Shown here piece by piece: positions 21,247-25,278 of a stretch of DNA of 25,278 bases; position 1 is the first letter of the stretch; each line of letters begins with the position of its first letter. The notes under the pieces are model-generated. The model ran no database searches, had not been told where the DNA came from, and worked only from the letters and a program-made list of their open reading frames with translations. A program made the position numbers and the translations under genes. This DNA comes from an uncultured Candidatus Melainabacteria bacterium (lineage in GTDB: Bacteria > Cyanobacteriota > Vampirovibrionia > Gastranaerophilales > Gastranaerophilaceae), in contig CAKVJR010000013.1 of NCBI GenBank assembly GCA_934754855.1, positions 1 through 25,278 on the forward strand, given 5' to 3'.

Positions 21247-24200
21247 ATGTCATACGTTCCATTGCATTTGCACACGGAATACAGTTTGTTAGACGGTGCT
21301 ATCAAGATAAAAAAATTGGTATCATTTTGCAAAGACCAAGGTTGGCCTGCCGTTGCAGTTACTGACCACGGAGTTATGCATGGAGCGATTGAACTTTACA
21401 AAACCGCCAATGAGGCAGGTATCAAGCCGATTATCGGGATAGAAGTTTACGTTTACCACGGTGATATTACAGAAAAAAAACCGGGGCAAAACAGACTTTA
21501 TCACCTTGTTTTGCTTGCAAAAAACAATCAGGGTTATAAAAATATCGTCAAAATTGCCTCAAAATCAGCGGTTGACGGATATTATTACAAACCCCGATGC
21601 AATCACGAATTAATCGAAAATCACAGCGAAGGGGTAATTTGTCTTTCTGCTTGTATTGCAAGTGAAGTATCGAGAGCGATTTGGGACGAAAAAGATTACG
21701 ACAAAGCATTAGAAGTCGCAAAATATTACAAATCGATTTTCGGCGACGATTATTATCTTGAACTCCAAGACCACGGTTTGCCCGAAGAAGAACTTTCGAA
21801 CAACGGGCTTTTGAAAATTTCAAAAGAATTAAACATCAAAACCGTCATCACAAACGACAGTCACTATATGAAAAAAGAGGACGCATCGTGGCATGACACC
21901 TTGCTTTGTATCCAAACGAACTCGAGCAAAAAAGATGTTGACCGTTTCAAATTTTCAAACGACGAATTTTATGTCAAAACTCCCGAAGAACTGCGGGCAG
22001 CGTTCAAAAAATTAGACGATAAAACTTTTGAACAATCGATAAAAAACACCGTCGAAGTTGCCGAAAAGTGTAACGTAACAATCGAACTCGGCAAGTCTAA
22101 ATTGCCTCACTTTGACGTACCGCCAAATCATACCGTCGAAAGTTATCTTGATTTCAAGGTTCGAGAGGGTATGAAAAAACGTTACGGCACTGTCACAAAA
22201 GCCCTCGAAGAACGTATGAATTACGAACTCGGCGTAATCAATCAAATGGGTTTCCCTGCGTACTTTTTGATTACATGGGATTTTATCAATTGGGCAAAAG
22301 AACACGACATTCCCGTAGGTCCGGGACGTGGTTCGGCGGCGGGTTCAATTGTCGCTTATGCACTCGGAATCACCGATATCGACCCGATTTATCACAAATT
22401 GATGTTTGAAAGATTTTTGAACCCTGAACGTATCAGTATGCCTGATATCGACGTCGATTTTTGTATCGAAGGACGGGAAAAAGTTTTTCAATACGTTGTC
22501 GAAAAATACGGTGCCGACAAGGTTTGCCAAATTATCACATTCGGTACTTTGGCGGCAAAAAATGCCCTTAAAGCCGTTGCGAGAGTTTTGAACGTTCCTT
22601 TCCAAGTGTCAAACAACATTGCAAAATTAATCCCGAACTCCCCCGGAATTACATTCGTGGACGACGGAAAACACCCCTATGTTTTCGCTGAAAGTCCCGA
22701 ATTTAAAGAATTTTACGAAAATAATGTCGAAATCGAAGGTGACAGCCTGATTGAGGGGCAAGTTTTGACCTCAAGACAACTTGTCGATGAGGCGATGAAA
22801 CTTGAGGGTATCAAGCAAAATACGGGCATGCACGCTGCGGGCGTTGTAATTTCGCAAGTTCCGCTCGATGACCTTGTTCCTTTGCAAAGAGGTAAAGAAG
22901 GAAATTTAATCACCCAATACGAAAAACAAACTTCGGAAGATTTGGGCTTGTTGAAGATGGACTTTTTGGGTCTTTTGAACTTAACAATTATGCGGAATGC
23001 CTTGCGGTGGATTAAAAAACGCCACGGCATCGACCTTAATTTGAATAAAATTCCGTTAGATGACCAACCGACTTTCGATTTGCTCCAAAAAGCAGATACC
23101 GACGGCGTTTTCCAACTTGAATCCGCAGGTATGAAAAAACTTGTCAGCGAACTTAAACCGTCTGTTTTTGAAGATTTGGGTGCGTTGGTTGCAATCTTCC
23201 GCCCCGGACCTTTGCAAACGGGCATGGATAAACACTTCGTCGCAAGAAAACACGGCAGAGAACCCGTAACGTACGAACACCCGCTCTTGGAGCCGATTTT
23301 GAAAGATACTTACGGAACTATTTTGTATCAAGAGCAGATTATGCAAATCGTACAGGATTTGGGCGGTTTCACCCTTGGACAAGCAGACTTGATGCGTCGT
23401 GCAATGGGTAAGAAAAAAGTCGATATCATTCTTGAAAATAAAACAAAATTTATCGAGGGTTGCTCTAAAAATCACGTCAGCAAAGAAATTGCGGAAAGCA
23501 TTTTTGACCAGATGGTCGAATTTGCGAAGTATTGCTTCAACCGTGCTCACTCAGCCGCTTATGCGTTTGTTTGCTACCAAACTGCATACCTGAAGGCTCA
23601 TTATCCTGTTGAATATTTTTCGGCACTTTTATCGAGCGTTAAAGACAACAAAGAAAAAACACAAATGTACATCGCAATGGCTCAAAATCGAGGCATTGAG
23701 GTACTTCCGCCCGATATTAATAAATCAAATGCAGACTTTACTCCCGACGGAAATCAAATTCGTTTCGGCTTAAACTCGCTCAAAGGTGTGGGCTTGCAAA
23801 TCTGCGAAATGATTGAGGAAGAACGTGAAAACGGCGGTGAATTTAAGTCACTTTACGACTTCATTACACGTTTGAATACAAAAGCAATCAACAAAAAATC
23901 GCTTGAAAGTTTTGCAAAAACAGGCACGCTTTCTTGTCTTGAGCCTTGTCGCAAAAAATTGATGAACAATATCGACAATATGATTTCCGTTTGCAACAGA
24001 GAGGCGAAAGCAGCCGAAGTCGGTCAGGCAAGCCTGTTTTCAATGTTGGGCGACGATAATCCGATGACCGAAAATTTCCAACTTTACGGCTCTGACGAAG
24101 AATATACCGACAAGGAAATTCAGGAATTTGAAAAAGATATTTTGGGATTTTATTTGACCTCAAACCCACTCGATTGCATAAGAAAGAAAATTCCGTTCAT

Positions 24201-24750
24201 CGCAAGCCACAACATCAGCGACTTGTCAGAATTGCATAGCGAAAAAGAAGTCATTCTCTGCGGTATGGTTACGGCAATGAGATTAATTCCGACAAAAAAA
24301 GACCCGACAAAGTTCCTCAAGGCGGGCGTTTTTGAAGATTTGACAGGCAAAATCGAATACGTTGCATTTAATAAAACCTTAGAAAAATGCGGTTCTCTGA
24401 TTGCGAACGACAAAAAATTGATTATAACGGGCAAATACCAACCAAGAGAAGAATCCTCGGGACAAATCGTTATCGACAATGTTCAGGCAATCGACAGTAT
24501 TAACCTCGTGAGAATGAATATCAAAAAAGAAATGTCTTTTGAGGACGTAATGGGCTTGAAACATATTGTTTCGGAATTTAAGGGCAATGACCCGCTGTTT
24601 TTCATCGTAAAAACTCCCCACGACAAAAATCCCGTCAAAATTCTCTCGGGCATACAGGCTTGGGTCAAAACGGATAATAATTTTGTCCAAACAATAGAAA
24701 AAATGTATAAAGATAATATTTCTGTCGAAGTCGAATCTATTGAGGATTAA
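21247..24750 (+). CDS. dnaE: DNA polymerase III alpha subunit
   Basis: DnaE is the replicative polymerase of the holoenzyme. The 1167-residue protein is full length and uninterrupted. The N-terminal PHP domain (about 1-280) begins HLHTEYSLLDG (7-17) and keeps TDHGVMHG, GIEVY and TNDSHYM, so its metal site looks complete, unlike E. coli. The polymerase core has GPGRGSAAGS (358-367), the catalytic acidic PDIDVDF (399-405) and a third Asp at D572 in KMDFLGL. FRPGPLQTGM and RRAMGKKK lie in the fingers region. A helix-hairpin-helix-like GLNSLKGVG segment (about 840-848) and a C-terminal OB fold (about 1000-1085) follow. In many photosynthetic cyanobacteria dnaE is split by a trans-splicing intein; no intein is seen here. 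ATG 21247 is set by AAAGGA six bases upstream. Confidence 0.97.
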   Translation: MSYVPLHLHTEYSLLDGAIKIKKLVSFCKDQGWPAVAVTDHGVMHGAIELYKTANEAGIKPIIGIEVYVYHGDITEKKPGQNRLYHLVLLAKNNQGYKNIVKIASKSAVDGYYYKPRCNHELIENHSEGVICLSACIASEVSRAIWDEKDYDKALEVAKYYKSIFGDDYYLELQDHGLPEEELSNNGLLKISKELNIKTVITNDSHYMKKEDASWHDTLLCIQTNSSKKDVDRFKFSNDEFYVKTPEELRAAFKKLDDKTFEQSIKNTVEVAEKCNVTIELGKSKLPHFDVPPNHTVESYLDFKVREGMKKRYGTVTKALEERMNYELGVINQMGFPAYFLITWDFINWAKEHDIPVGPGRGSAAGSIVAYALGITDIDPIYHKLMFERFLNPERISMPDIDVDFCIEGREKVFQYVVEKYGADKVCQIITFGTLAAKNALKAVARVLNVPFQVSNNIAKLIPNSPGITFVDDGKHPYVFAESPEFKEFYENNVEIEGDSLIEGQVLTSRQLVDEAMKLEGIKQNTGMHAAGVVISQVPLDDLVPLQRGKEGNLITQYEKQTSEDLGLLKMDFLGLLNLTIMRNALRWIKKRHGIDLNLNKIPLDDQPTFDLLQKADTDGVFQLESAGMKKLVSELKPSVFEDLGALVAIFRPGPLQTGMDKHFVARKHGREPVTYEHPLLEPILKDTYGTILYQEQIMQIVQDLGGFTLGQADLMRRAMGKKKVDIILENKTKFIEGCSKNHVSKEIAESIFDQMVEFAKYCFNRAHSAAYAFVCYQTAYLKAHYPVEYFSALLSSVKDNKEKTQMYIAMAQNRGIEVLPPDINKSNADFTPDGNQIRFGLNSLKGVGLQICEMIEEERENGGEFKSLYDFITRLNTKAINKKSLESFAKTGTLSCLEPCRKKLMNNIDNMISVCNREAKAAEVGQASLFSMLGDDNPMTENFQLYGSDEEYTDKEIQEFEKDILGFYLTSNPLDCIRKKIPFIASHNISDLSELHSEKEVILCGMVTAMRLIPTKKDPTKFLKAGVFEDLTGKIEYVAFNKTLEKCGSLIANDKKLIITGKYQPREESSGQIVIDNVQAIDSINLVRMNIKKEMSFEDVMGLKHIVSEFKGNDPLFFIVKTPHDKNPVKILSGIQAWVKTDNNFVQTIEKMYKDNISVEVESIED

Positions 24751-24798
24751 TTATAAGGTTTCTCAATGACGATGAATGTTGAATTTTAAGCAGAAAAT

Positions 24799-25003
24799 GT
24801 CATTGCGAGAAACGAGCAAGCAGAGTACATAACCGTCATTCTGAGCGTTAGCGAAGAATCTGTGAAATATCAAGGGAATCAGATACTTCGGCTTGTTTAT
24901 CACTTCGCTCGCATTAAACATGCCTACAGGTTGTCGATTTCAAAGACTTTGTCTTTTCATCGCCAAGCCTTTCGCACTCTGCTCGCTCGTTCCTCAGTAT
25001 GAC
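24799..25003. mobile_element. MITE-like or palindromic intergenic repeat with 30-base imperfect inverted ends
   Basis: The left end (24799-24828, beginning GTCATTGCGAG) and the right end (24974-25003, ending CCTCAGTATGAC) match as an inverted repeat at 24 of 30 positions. A second GTCATTCTGAGCG word lies at 24835-24847, and an internal imperfect hairpin joins about 24850-24862 with 24880-24893. There is no transposase frame. The words resemble intergenic repeats carrying GTCATTCTGAG ends and AGCGAAGAATCT interiors seen in many bacterial genomes. Whether it is mobile or a remnant cannot be told from one copy. Confidence 0.55.
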
Positions 25004-25049
25004 GAAAAATGCAGGAAAAACAACAAGCACTAAATTGAAAAATAAAAAA

Positions 25050-25058
25050 TTTTCCACA
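25050..25058 (+). promoter_or_regulatory. Single DnaA-box-like word TTTTCCACA
   Basis: TTTTCCACA is identical to the form reported as the cyanobacterial DnaA-box consensus. Only one copy was found, so it does not by itself support an origin. Confidence 0.25.
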
Positions 25059-25105
25059 AAAAAGGCAATTTTTTCTGACAAAAATACTTATTATAAATGT
25101 AGATG
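25058..25105 (+). promoter_or_regulatory. Promoter-like unit, copy 1
   Basis: This 48-base unit contains GCAATTTTTT, seven variable bases, then AAATACTTA and TATAAA (25092-25097) followed by GTAGA. It aligns without gaps to copy 2 at 25212-25259, matching at about 35 of 48 positions. TATAAA is the candidate -10; the T run sits at -35 distance. Confidence 0.45.
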
Positions 25106-25211
25106 TAATTCGTCTGCGTCTAAAAACACATGTTATTTACGCAATTTTCTTAAACCCCTATATTCATTGGGTTAAAGATATTTTGTTAAGTTTTGTTGCG
25201 AGAAATATATC

Positions 25212-25259
25212 AAAAAAAGCAATTTTTTGAAGTTGAAATACTTAATATAAGAGTAGAGA
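25212..25259 (+). promoter_or_regulatory. Promoter-like unit, copy 2
   Basis: This is the second copy, 154 bases downstream of copy 1. It contains GCAATTTTTT, AAATACTTA, TATAAG (25246-25251) and GTAGA. It points right, toward the window edge, where an unseen gene or operon probably begins. Confidence 0.45.
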
Positions 25260-25278
25260 GAACGAAAGAGAGTAGATT

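Larger units (their letters stand above)
24751..25278. other. Gene-free region downstream of dnaE
   Basis: These 528 bases contain no credible protein gene on either strand. The left part (24799-25003) is an imperfect inverted-repeat element; the right part is AT-rich and holds one DnaA-box-like word and two copies of a promoter-like unit. No clear rho-independent terminator is visible directly after dnaE. Confidence 0.8.

Noticed and set aside
24751..25278. Replication origin, CRISPR array or tRNA in the gene-free tail
   Set aside because: Only one DnaA-like box, no regularly spaced direct repeats beyond the two promoter-like units, and no cloverleaf could be drawn.

Overview
The window looks like ordinary chromosome from a low-GC bacterium with an outer membrane. 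My best inference is a gut-type non-photosynthetic cyanobacterial relative (Vampirovibrionia/Melainabacteria, Gastranaerophilales). The reasons are the AT-rich composition, a single unsplit dnaE, a GspG-like pseudopilin, two large TPR proteins, a secreted probable beta-barrel protein and a MGLSASQAR-type protein that I associate from memory with such genomes. This is recall, not a search result, so the taxonomy is moderate confidence. I see no phage, transposase, CRISPR array, tRNA or rRNA.

Layout. 1-880: the 3' part of a MurT-type lipid II amidotransferase subunit, closed by a terminator shared with fabI. 890-2670: fabI (-) divergent from a pseudopilin gene (+). 2674-5756: an uncharacterised 344-aa protein and a 614-aa cytoplasmic TPR protein (both -). 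5896-7881: uvrB (+), converging on a polytopic membrane protein (7892-8695, -). 8821-9948: an exported beta-rich protein (+) whose stop shares six bases with the stop of a membrane-anchored FkbM-type methyltransferase (-). 10922-12227: a small Ala/Val-rich protein and tpiA (both -). 12337-14533: a B12-binding radical SAM gene overlapping an EamA transporter gene (both -). 14654-15790: a REC/HD-GYP response regulator (+). 15861-18287: an exported 808-aa TPR protein (-). 18442-21044: an acyl-ACP thioesterase and an ACE-like (M2) zinc peptidase (both +). 21247-24750: dnaE (+). 24751-25278: 528 bases without a gene, holding an inverted-repeat element and a duplicated promoter-like unit.

How the genes fit together. 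Envelope and lipid functions recur: MurT (peptidoglycan amidation), FabI and the thioesterase (fatty acids), the pseudopilin, the beta-rich exported protein, the exported TPR protein and the FkbM enzyme. UvrB, DnaE and TpiA are housekeeping. Most genes are separately transcribed with their own promoters and terminators. The only clear operon is EamA plus radical SAM, possibly continuing into tpiA. Several genes have start codons downstream of the longest open frame, and these were chosen from Shine-Dalgarno and promoter positions.

I found no convincing new multi-gene system. The points most worth checking are the duplicated promoter-like unit at the right edge, the M2-like peptidase with its unusual N-terminus, the MGLSASQAR protein, the duplicated motif in the 808-aa TPR protein, and the apparently leaderless TPR gene.
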